This document shows, piece by piece, positions 1 to 10,200 of a stretch of DNA of 17,101 nucleotides; positions within the stretch are counted from its first letter, which is position 1; the number at the start of each line of letters is the position of its first letter. The DNA lies in NCBI GenBank assembly GCA_026770585.1, contig MU646315.1, forward strand, positions 855,917-873,017, read 5' to 3'. The position numbers and the translations under genes were made by a program. The notes beneath the pieces were generated by a model, which saw nothing but the letters and a program-made list of their open reading frames with translations, ran no database searches and was not told where the DNA came from. This stretch comes from Baffinella frigidus. Lineage: Eukaryota; Cryptophyceae; Cryptomonadales; Baffinellaceae.

Positions 1-193
1 TCACCTCTAACACACAACTCACCTGTAACACACGCTCACCTCTCACACACAACTCACCTCTAACACACGCTCACCTCTAACACACAACTCACCTCCAACA
101 CACGCTCACCTGTAACACACAACTCGCCTCTAACACACGCTCACCTGTAACACACAACTCACCTCTAACGCACGCTCACCTCTAACACACAAC
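1..193. repeat. 17/18-bp minisatellite in the upstream intron
   Basis: Eleven units alternate between an 18-base form (TCACCTCTAACACACAAC) and a 17-base form (TCACCTCTAACACACGC), so the real period is a 35-bp dimer. Single-base changes (CTG, CTC, CCA) are scattered among units. The array occupies the 3' part of the intron before exon 1, followed at 194-285 by loose CCCTAAC-like sequence and a pyrimidine tract. Confidence 0.9.
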
Positions 194-299
194 TCCCAAC
201 CTCTAACCTCTTACCCCTAGCCCTTAACTCCTCCAACCCTTCCCCCGCCTACCCCCCCACCCCTAAATCCTAACCCCTAACTTCTCTCCCCCCCTTCAG

Positions 300-431
300 C
301 CGGACGACGTGGCGCATACACGCGTCGCGCTCCACCGCCGCGCGGACGCACGCTACCTCCAGCGCACCGTCGCGAAAGCGCTCACCAAGAAAGCGGGGAG
401 GCTGCTCGCACCTGCGCATAAAAGGAAGCTG
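300..431 (+). CDS. DYNC2H1: Dynein-2 HC exon 1 (AAA3, before Walker B)
   Basis: The acceptor CCTTCAG/CCG follows a strong pyrimidine tract and the donor is CTG/GTAAAC; phase is 0 at both ends. The 44 residues end in RLLAPAHKRKL, the basic stretch that in dynein AAA3 sits just before the Walker B strand, which opens exon 2. No ATG lies near the start and the family position is deep in the motor, so this is an internal exon. Confidence 0.85.
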
Positions 432-3400
432 GTAAACCCGAAACCCGAAACCAGAATCCCGAATTCCGAAACCCGAAACCCTAACCCTAAGTTCTGGACC
501 CGAAACCAGGTTGTGTTTGTCGATGATGCGTCGCTCCCTCTGCCTGACTCGCGCGGCGTGCGGTATGCGCCTTCAACCTTAAACCTCAAACCCAAAACCT
601 AAGACCCAAAACTGCAAAACCGAATCCTGAAATCCGAAACCCAAAACCCTAAATCCCGAACCCAAACTTCTAAACACTCAACAAATCCCGAACCCAAACT
701 TCTAAACACTTAACTTCTAAACACTCAACACTAAAGTCTAAACCCTAAACCCTAAACCCTGCACCCGAAACGCTTCAGGTCGGCGCACGCACTGCTGGTG
801 CACCACATCACGTACGGCACGTGGTTCGACTACGCGACTCTCGAACAACACGAGGTCGCTCCCACACCGGGTTGACTCATCGTGTTCGCGCCAAACGTGG
901 ACGGCGTTGTGCGTACCGAGCTCCAATCTCAGCCAAATCTGGCCAATCGTACAACCAATGCAAACACTGGAGCCATCTGGCGTGGCGAAACCAAAACCCT
1001 AAGCCCTCAACCAGGTGGCGGACATGTCGTACCTCGCAGCGTTGCTACCGGCGATCGGACATGATCCGCTCGACCCCCGCCTGGCGATGCGCTTCACAGT
1101 CGTCGGCATCGACTATCCGGACATCGAGACCATGCAGTCGCTGTTCCACTCGCTGGTCGCCTCGCTCCTCACTGATTTCTCGTCGGGCGTCAAGGCGTGC
1201 ATCGAGCCGCTGGCTGCCGCGACTGCTGCGCTCTTCGAGACGGTTTCAATCCGAAACCCGAAATCCGAAAACCCTAAACCCTAAACCCTAAACCCTAAAC
1301 CCCAAACCCCAAACCCTAAACCCCAAACCCCGAACCCCAAACCCTAAACCCTAAACCCTAAACTGTAAACCCCAAGCACTAGACCCTAAACCCTAAACCC
1401 TAAACCCTTACTCCCTAAATCTTCCCATAAAGGAATTCAGGAAGATTTGGAGAGAAACCTGCGTTCACTCCCGTGTGTTTCAGGTTCAAAGTTGACGGTT
1501 CTGCTACAAAAACGCCCACCCCTTTTTTTTTCCGTGGCTGACAGATGAACACCACGTACAGGTAAAGTCGCGGATGGGTGGGGCGAAATCGGGAGCGCAC
1601 TGCACGCTGTCGCTACACCAGCTGACCGCCCTCGCGCGCTCTCTCTCCATGGCCACGCCCGACGTCTATTCCACCGCTGCGGTATGCTCCCTGCCCCGAT
1701 GTGGGCCTTTCTGTCCCGAGGCGGGCTCTTCTATCCTGAGGCGGGCCTATATGACATGAGGCGGGCCTATTGGTTCGTGGGGATGGGTGGGGTAGGGTGG
1801 GGTTGGGTGGGGAATGCCTTGATTTCGAGAGGGTTTGCATAGCGACCTCAGGGGCGCACTGCACGCTGTCGCTGCACCAGCTGACCGCCCTCGCGCGCTC
1901 TCTCTCCATGGCCACGCCCGACGTCTATTCCGCCGCTGCGGTATGCTCTCCCAAACACAGAACGCTTGATTGCGTGTCGCTGTGGCTTCACGAGATGCTG
2001 AATCCTTAACACGAAACCCTGTCGGTGTGTCTGTGTGGCGGCATCAGACCCTAAACCCTGCACCACGAACCCTCAACCAGAATTGCATGTCACTCTGGAG
2101 GCACGAACCCCTCCTCGTGTACTAACTGACAGACAAACTGCGAGAGCCTAAACCAGAAACCCTCACGCAGGACGGCATGACGCTATTGAGGGACGAAACC
2201 CCCACGACATACCTGCATGAACCGCGCCAGGCACTTCCAAACCGATGATCAGATAAAGTCAAAAGTAAACCCCAACAACAGGACTTCATGTCGCTATGGC
2301 GGCACGAAACGCACCGCATCCTCGCAGACCGCATCCCGACCGAGAAGGCGAGGGGTAAAACCCAAAACCCCATTCCCTAAACCCTAAACCCTAAACCTCA
2401 AACCCAAACCCTAAACCCTAAACCCCGGACCCTAAACCCTAAACCCTAAACCCTGAACCCTAAACCCTCAATTCCAAACCATACACCATCAACCCTAAAC
2501 CCCAAACCCCAAACCTCAAACCCCAAACCCCAAACCCCAAACCCCAAACCCCAAACCCCAAACCCCAAAACATAAACCCTAAACCCCAAACCAGGTGACT
2601 TCGAGGCGTGTGTGCGGGACGTGATCCGCCTCCACGTCCCCGAACAGGTGCGTTTTCGTTGTGCACGTCCTGATTTTGGTTTGCACGTCCGTGTGCACGT
2701 CCCCGAAGAGGAGCGTTTTTTTGCGTGTGCGCATCCCCGAACCGTCGCGGTTCTTGTCTCCTCACCTGAATAATGGCGGATCCCCGAACAGGGGGGGGGC
2801 GTGCCGACGGGGCCAAGTCAGCTGCACGTGCTCGACCCAGTCCTCGGGATCGTGCGTCCGGCGAGAATGGATCCGGGCGAGCTCCGCCTACATTTCGAAA
2901 AGTCTCAGAAGGTCTGCCTCCCTGCCTCCCTGCCTCTCTGCACGGATACGCTCCGTGTTGATAGTGGAGTCTATCCTCAGACGGGTCTTTCCATCCCGAA
3001 TCGGGTCTGTCCCGAAGCGGGGCTATCTCACCCAACCTCCTGGTTCAGCCCCTAACCCCTGCACCCTAAACCCTAAACCCCAAATCCTCCACCAGGACTA
3101 CAACCTCACCCTACCGGCAATGGACTTGGTGCTACATGACGAGATGGTGGCGCACATCCTGCGGGTCGCGAGAGCGCTCCTCTCACCGCATACATCTTCC
3201 CTCATCGTCTGTGGGCCTCCCGGGGTACGCCCCCCCTTGTGTCAGCCTATTCGGGTGCATACATCTGGTGAGCTCGGGCTCGTGTCCGCTCGAGAGGTGA
3301 ATGGTTTGTACTGCAACCCCAGCAAGCGAGAATAGTGAGAATAGTCCAAGCTTACCACAGCTAATCGCTAAGCTTACCATAGCTAATCGCTTTCAAGCTT

Positions 3401-4188
3401 ACCACAGCTAATCGCTCCTTCAAGCTGGGAGGCGGCCTCTGACGCGGCTAGCAGCATTTTTGTCTGGGGTCTCGATCTCTCACCACCACAGGATAGGCTG
3501 TCGACCCGAGGCAGAGCTAGACACTCCCCCTTTAATCTCCATAGAAGTATTAATTAATTGCTTTTGGCGCAACGAAATTTACTACACAAATGCTCTACTA
3601 TTACTTGTATAAGCAAATCGTGTAGTAATTTTCGTTGCCAGAAAGCAATTAGTCAATACGTGTATGGAGATTACCTTCGACCCCCGCACACCACGCGTGA
3701 CTGATGCGAGATCAATTATGTGATCCATCCAGGTTGGGCGGCGGTCTCTGACAAGGCTCGCAGCGTTCGCATCCGGAGTCACAATGACGCACCCCACCAT
3801 CTCGCGGCACTACTCGCTCGACACGTTCCGCGCAGACCTCGAAGCGCTCATGGTGCGCGAACACCCCTGCACCCTCCACCCTGCACCCGAAACTTGACAC
3901 CCTGGCGATTGACCATCAAGTTATTGACCATCAAGCCATTGATTATGAAGCCATTGACCATCAATGATTGACCATCAACGATTGACTATCAACAGGTGAC
4001 GGCAGCGGCGGTGGACACCAACGCCCGCGGCAGGCACGCACCCCCCCACACCAGCCACGAACCCCTCCCGACTTGGAACCGTAGACCGTAAAACGTAGAC
4101 CGTAGACCATAAACCCTGCACCGTAAACCTCAACCCCGACGCTCTGGTGGTCACGCCCACGGCGGACATCAACGACCGCGGCAGGCAC

Positions 4189-4230
<42 letters not shown>

Positions 4231-7200
4231 CCACCCCCACCTGCCTCTCCCCAGCCAGTAAACCCCCGTCCCCTCGCCTGCTCCCTCAGCCCTAAACCCG
4301 AAACCTGAAACCTGAAACCTGAAACCCGGAACCCGAACCCCGAAACCCGAAACTCGAAACCCGAAACCCGAAACCTGAAATTCGAAACCCGAAACAGGCC
4401 GTCGGCAAGCACAGGGGGCGGGGCGTGGTCGCGGTGCGCCTTTATGGTAAACTCTATACCCCGAACCGTAAACCCAACCCCCAAACCCCTACACACCAAA
4501 CCCTGAAGCCTAAATCCTAAACCCTAAACCCTGAACCCTAAACCCTAAACCCCAAACCCTCAATCTTAAACCCTAAACGATACACCACACACCATAAACC
4601 ATAAACCATGGATACCACACCATCAACACTACACCTTAAACGCTAAAACAATACACCCCACCAGGTGTCGGGGGAGGAGCTGGAGACAGAGGCGCACCTC
4701 CTCCTACTCTGCGAGATGGTGCACGGCAACATGCAGTGGAACGCTGGCGAGGAGGACGCCGAAGCAGGTTAGTTGGAGCTATCACCGGGAGCTGATTTGG
4801 TTAGGGTTTAGGGATGAGGGTTCAGGGTTCAGGGTTCAAGGTTCAGGAGGGTGGTTGGTGTGCGGTGTTGAGGCCATGGTAGGCTATAGGGCAGAGAACA
4901 TCCTGCTGATGTGCGAGATGGTGCACGGGAACATGCACTGGAACGCTGGCGAGGAGGACGCCAAGGCAGGTACGTGTACCGCCATAACCTGTCCTGTGGA
5001 TTCATAACCTGTTTCATCCCGCGCGAAGCCCCAAACCCCAACCCACGCAACCCTCATCCAAAAACAGGCACGGAGGAGCTGGGGCTGTTTCGGACGAAGG
5101 ATTCGCGGAAGGCGATTGCGGAGCGGGTGCGCGCGGGGGAGCGGGGCGCGAACGACGAGGGGGGTTCCGGCACGCCGAGTGAGCGCGAGTATTTGACCCC
5201 TCACCCTAAACCCTGAACCCTACGCCCTGAAAATGCTACAAACCTACACCTTGAACCGGAACACCTTACACCCTCGAGCCTGAAAATCCTACATAGGGGT
5301 GCCAATGACGAGGGGAGGTTCCGGCACGCCGAGTGAGCGCGAGTACGTGCCCCCTGAATCCTATACCCTACACCCCACACTCTACACCCTACGCGGCACA
5401 CCCTACACCCTACACCCTACACCCTGTACCCGAAATTTTAAACCCGAAAATCGAAAACCGAAACCTGAACCGGGGGGGAGGGGCGCGAATGACAAGGGGG
5501 GGTCTGGGACGCCGAGTGAGCGCGAGTACAACCCCTACCCCCAGAAACCCATACAACCTGACCCCGAGTACTTGACCCCTGAACCCAGAATCCGAAGCCT
5601 CAAACACGAAACGTGAAACCCGGAAGCCGGAACTCACGCCTGTGCGGGGGGGAGGGTTGTTAATCACGAGGGGGGGTCCAAGACACCGAGTGAGCGCGAG
5701 TATACTACAACTCTGCACTGTACACCCTTGAAACACGAAAAACGAACAACGAAACACGAAACCCGGAACATGGAATGCACCCCCCTCCCCAGAACCCAAT
5801 CCCCAAACCCTAAACCCTAAACCCGAACCCCTAAAGGTACGCGATGTTCTGGGACCTATTCGTCTCGCGCGCGAGAAAGAGCATTCGAGTGGTCCTCTGC
5901 CTCACACCAGCCTCCCTCGCCGCCGCTGCGCATCAGGCAAAAATCCCACCCCTGAATCCGAAAACTGAAAATCGATACCCGAAACACGGAGGCGAAACCC
6001 GAAACGGCAAGAGCAAGAGCAGTCGAGTGGTCCTCTGTCTCACCCCCGCGTCCCTCGCTCCCGCCGCGCACCAGGCTCAACCATGAACCCAAACCCCGAA
6101 TCGTTTTTTCCTGAGATCGGAGCGATTCTATCAAAATCTGGAACCCGGAACCCGGAACCCGAAACCCGGAACCGTAAGAGCATTTGAGTGGTCCTCTGCC
6201 GCAGGCTAACCCCACAACCTTTACCCGAACCCCGACACCTTTACCCGAAACCCGAAACCTGGGGGAACAAAACGAAACCTGAAACACGAAAGACGAAACC
6301 TCAAACTCTAAACCCGAAACCCCAAACCGTCAACGCCAAATGCGAAAACAGGCGCCGCCGCTAGTGCCTTCAAACCCGAATCCGGAATCCTGAAAGCTGA
6401 AACCTGAATCTTGAAACCCTCAACCCCACACTCTAAACCCTACACCCTAAACCTCAAACCACAAACCCCAAACCACAAACTGCAAAGCAGGCCCCGCCGC
6501 GGGTGCACCGAAACCCCAAAACCAAAAACCGAAAACCGAAAACGTCAATCCGAAACCTAACCCCCAGACGATAAACCCGAAACCCGAAAGCCTACCCTCT
6601 CAAACCTGAATCTCGCGGAAATGTTACTCTGAACCCGAAACGCGCAAGCAGGCGCCGCCGCTGGTGCACAGGGCGGACATCGACTTCATTCCCTGTTGGA
6701 GCGACGAGGCACTCCCCAAACCCCAAAATCCAAACCCCAAACCCCCAAACCCCAAACCCCAAACCTCAAACCCCCCAACCCCAACCCCAACCCCAAACAT
6801 CTAAACCCTAACCCCCAAACGATCAACCCCAAACCTAAACCCTCTTGAGAGAGCACCTCAACCCTAAACCCCAAACCCTTCACCCAAAACAACTCACCCC
6901 TAAACGCAAACCCTGAGCCGCAAACCCCAAAGCAGGCGTTTGCATTCGTCGCGCACCGCCGCCTCGCTGGCCTGGTCTGCAACCCCAAACACCCGAACCC
7001 CGAAACTCCTGACGCCTAACCAAACCCCAAACCATTAACTCTAAATTCCTGAAGCCTAACCCCCAAATCCCACACCCTAAACCCTAATCCCCAAACCCCA
7101 AACCCCAAACACCAAACCCCAAACCCCAAACCCCAAACACCAAACCCCAAACCCCAAACCCCAAACCCCAAACCCCAAACCCCAAACCCAAAACCCCAAA

Positions 7201-10200
7201 CCCCAAACCCCAAACCCCAAACCCCAAACACCAAACCCCAAACCCCAAACCCCAAACCCCAAACCCCAAACCCCAAACCCAAAACCCCAAACCCTCACCC
7301 AGGCATTCGCAACGGACGCGCGCGAGTCGGAGAGGATTGGGTACGCGTTGGAACACCTCGCGGTGCGGTGCTTCCGCGAAACCGAGAAGATCGCGATGGC
7401 CTCGCTCGAGCACCACGGTTCCGTCGAATGCACGGTACTTCTACGCTATGAACCGTAAACCTTCAACCGGACAACAGAATACAGAAAACAAAAAAACAGA
7501 AAACAGAAAACAGAAAATCCGAACACCAAACCCCAATTCCTAGACCCTAAACCCTAAACCCTAAACCCTCAACCCTCAACCCCAAACCCTAAAACCTAAA
7601 CCCCAAACCCCAAACCCCAAACCCTAAACCCCAAACCCAACACCCGTACAGGTGTCAGCAGTGCACTTTTTCTCGCCGGTGCAGTCTCTCGGGAGTCTCC
7701 CGAGGGAGGGCCACCCCAAGTCAGCTTGACATGGCAAAAGTTGACAATGTTGGTACTAAACTGTCAACGTTTTTCACAGGTGTCGGCAGTGCACTTTTTC
7801 TCGCTGGTGCAGTCTCTCGGGAGCCTTTTTGCGAAACGCCAGAATGAGCTTGAGGCCCGCAAGCATCTCATGTACACCCCACACCCTAAACCCTCATGTA
7901 CACCCCACACCCTAAACCCCCAGAATTGAACCCCACACCCAAACCCAAACCCCCACACTCCGAACCCCAACCCCCAAACCTCACACAATCACCCCACACC
8001 ATGCACCATAAAGTATAGACCCTATGCCCGAACCCCTAAACCCCACACCCTCAACGCTAATCCCCTGAACGCGCACGGGAGAGTGTCCTCAATGTCGAAG
8101 CTGGCCGACCTGGAATGCCAAAATCCCACACCAAACACCCTAGCTCCTGAACCGTAAACGCTGAGCCCTAATTCCTAAACTGCTTGTCGGACGCACAGAG
8201 TGTCATTGATGTCGAAGATGGCGCACCTGGACCAGCGCGCCTCGCGCATGGAGGAGGAGAAGGGCGAGTGGCACATCATACATCCTGAAGACTAAACACC
8301 ATATACCCTGCACCATACAAAATACAAAATAGACAATACACGATCATCAATGTTCATCCCTCAAGCCTAAAACATCACGTCTGAACACCATACACCATAC
8401 ACCATACACAACACACAATACGCAGTAAACCCTGGCCACCGAACGCGCAGAGTGTCATCAATGTCGAAGATGGCGCACCTGGACTAGCGCGCCTTCGCGC
8501 ATGGAAGAGGAGAAGGACGAGTGCCACATCATACATCCTGAAGCCTACACACCATACATCCTGAAGCCTACACACCATTATTCACCATACACAATACACA
8601 ATACACCATTCACCATACACCATACACCATACACCATACACAACAGACAATACACAACACACAATACACAATACCCTACACAATACACACTACACAATAC
8701 ACAACACACTACACACTACACAATACACCATAAAGAATACACAATTCACCCTGCACAACACAGACTAAGCCCTGAACCCTTCACCCATACAGAGTGTCAT
8801 CGATGTCGAAGATGGCGGACCTGGACCAGCGCGCCTCGCGCATGGAGGAGGAGAAGGGCGAGTGGCAAGTCGAGATCGGGAAGCAGGACCGCGTCGTACA
8901 GCAACTCCTACAGGTGAACAATGCTGAAAACCTCGACCCTCCACCCCGTATTTGGTCTGAGAGGTGGCGGACACCGTCAACTTAAGGCGCGATCGGCCAC
9001 TTTTGGGAGCCAAATCCGCGTCGGTTGGGGTTTTAGGGGGAGCGGGGGGGGGGGGGGTAAGGAGGAGGAGACGGGCGAGAACACCAGGATGTGGGGCGGC
9101 GCACGACGGAGTTGGAGGCAATGCGCAAGATGCTGAAGAAGCAGGAGGCCAACGCTATCCCCTGTTATCCTACGCTTTACAAACACCTGCTTTACACAAA
9201 CCTGTGCCCTGTTTAGCACCATAACCCCTAACAAATCGCGGGGGGTTGACGAACTGGATGTGGGGCTACGCACACAAGAATCGGATGCGATGCGCAACAC
9301 CCTCAAGTCGATTAGATTTTGTAAATGAACCATTCGTAAATAATACATGGGACCCTACGGTCAGTAAATAATAAAAGTAATAATCCATAGGACCCTACGG
9401 TCTGAAAAAACACTGCATTACAGGATGTGGGGCTGCGCACGACGGAACTGGAAGCGATGCACAACATGCTGAAGAAGCAGGAGGCCAACGCCGTCGCTGT
9501 CCTCTAGTGGTCGGTATGTGGTGCGTCGGGAGCTCTACACAAACACGCTTTACAAAACAAATCGCCCGCAAACCCCAAACCTGAAACCCGAAATCCCAAC
9601 CCAGGATGTAGGGCGGCGCACGACGGAGTTGGAGGCGATGCGAAACATGCTGAAAAAACAGGAGGCCAACGCCGTCGCGATCCTCGCCAAGCTACGCGCC
9701 ACCCGCCGCAAACTCGCCGACTCCGGTATGATATTTTCTGTTTGTTTGTTAAAAAAAAATCACCAATTGGTTTGGCATCCGAGGTGTGCGGTACACATAT
9801 GTCGCTGTTCTAGGGCTTACATCCGGCTCGCTAGTCCGTTTTTGATAAAACACGTTCCCGGACAGTGGAGAAGGTATCAGTCAACAGTTGCGGGGCTCTG
9901 ACATGCACTGGCAACCCCTACCGGATACAGTGGAGGAGGTGGGCCCTGGATCTATCCCTGGACCCTAGGTTCTAGACCCGGTACCCCGGACCCTAACCTC
10001 TACCGAACACAGTGGAGGAGGTAACGCCTCATCTGAGCCCTAAATCATGTTCCTGGACCCGAGGCTCTAGACCCTGAACGCACAACCCCAAACCCCAGCC
10101 CCTAACCCCCACATCTTTTTTTTTTTTGCTCACAACCCTCACCCCTACCTGACACAGTGGAGGAGGTAACGCTGCAATCCGCAACGGAATTTCCCAATCA

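Larger units (their letters stand above)
1682..2281 (+). repeat. Intron 5: partial copies of exons 5 and 6 plus a G-rich minisatellite
   Basis: No intact coding sequence. It holds a GAGGCGGGCCTAT minisatellite (about 1715-1770), a GGTGGGG tract, a truncated copy of exon 5, and three truncated copies of exon 6, each described separately. Telomere-like patches lie near 2045-2075 and 2150-2165. Confidence 0.8.
3225..3732 (+). repeat. Intron 9: minisatellite, exon 10 relic and fold-back element
   Basis: Has little heptamer sequence, unlike its neighbours. In order: mixed unique sequence, a three-unit AAGCTTACCACAGCTAATCGC minisatellite (3347-3421), a decayed exon 10 copy, and an AT-rich fold-back element (3533-3673). 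Confidence 0.8.
3853..4397 (+). repeat. Intron 10: TTGACCATCAA minisatellite, CA microsatellite, heptamers
   Basis: Contains an array of ATTGACCATCAA-type units (about 3908-3993), two related GC-rich blocks (3996-4034 and 4144-4186) that share CCGCGGCAGGCACG and resemble the start of exon 11, an 18-unit CA microsatellite and a CCCGAAA/CCTGAAA array (about 4285-4395). Confidence 0.8.
5189..5836 (+). repeat. Intron 13: three copies of the exon 13 end
   Basis: Contains three donor-side copies of exon 13 separated by CCCTACA- and CCCGAAA-type heptamers: about 5288-5341, 5477-5525 and 5641-5699. Each ends with GAGTGAGCGCGA/GTA. Confidence 0.88.
5937..6651 (+). repeat. Intron 14 (GC-AG): exon 14 tail copies, exon 15 head copies, heptamers
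   Basis: Begins GCAAAA and ends GCAAGCAG. Two donor-side copies of exon 14 (6008-6074 and 6175-6204), then two acceptor-side copies of exon 15 (6352-6366 and 6491-6509), in CCCGAAA/CCGGAAC/CCTGAAA heptamers. Confidence 0.82.
7872..8792 (+). repeat. Intron 17: CCATACA arrays and three exon 18 head copies
   Basis: Heptamers of the CACCCTAAA and CCATACA/ACAATACACA type (dense at 8280-8430 and 8525-8760) alternate with three acceptor-side exon 18 copies at 8082, 8199 and 8451. A TGTACACCCCACACCCTAAA unit is repeated at 7871 and 7895. Confidence 0.85.
8914..9604 (+). repeat. Intron 18: three exon 19 head copies and a GACCCTACGGTC repeat
   Basis: Little heptamer content. It has a G-run (9043-9057), acceptor-side copies of exon 19 at 9088, 9257 and 9424, and two copies of an AT-rich unit containing ATGGGACCCTACGGTC / ATAGGACCCTACGGTC at about 9346-9402. 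Confidence 0.85.

Noticed and set aside
2792-2800. Sequencing error in the poly-G run at the start of exon 8
   Set aside because: Possible, but nine Gs keep phase 0 from exon 7 to the conserved part of exon 8, so no correction is needed.
3582-3800. Minus-strand 72-codon frame across the fold-back element
   Set aside because: It runs from exon 10 antisense into an inverted repeat, with no recognisable domain.
3996-4034. An extra exon reading VTAAAVDTNARGR between exons 10 and 11
   Set aside because: There is a CAG before it but no suitable in-phase donor, and the family spacing is exact without it. A related second block at 4144 suggests relic copies.
4434-4446. Later donor for exon 11 (GTAAAC at 4447)
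   Set aside because: Adds VRLY plus one base and shifts exon 12 out of frame; the GTGCGC donor at 4434 keeps the frame and family spacing.
7016-7433. Minus-strand open frames with repeated WGLGFGV residues (also 2460-3035, 6686-6988, 11891-12167)
   Set aside because: A seven-base repeat without stops reads open in all three frames and produces a seven-residue peptide repeat. These are products of the CCCCAAA/CCCTAAA arrays, and they overlap intact dynein exons or introns.
8765-9121. Minus-strand proline/serine-rich frame
   Set aside because: It is the antisense shadow of exon 18 and a G-rich intron tract; the plus strand carries the recognisable stalk sequence.
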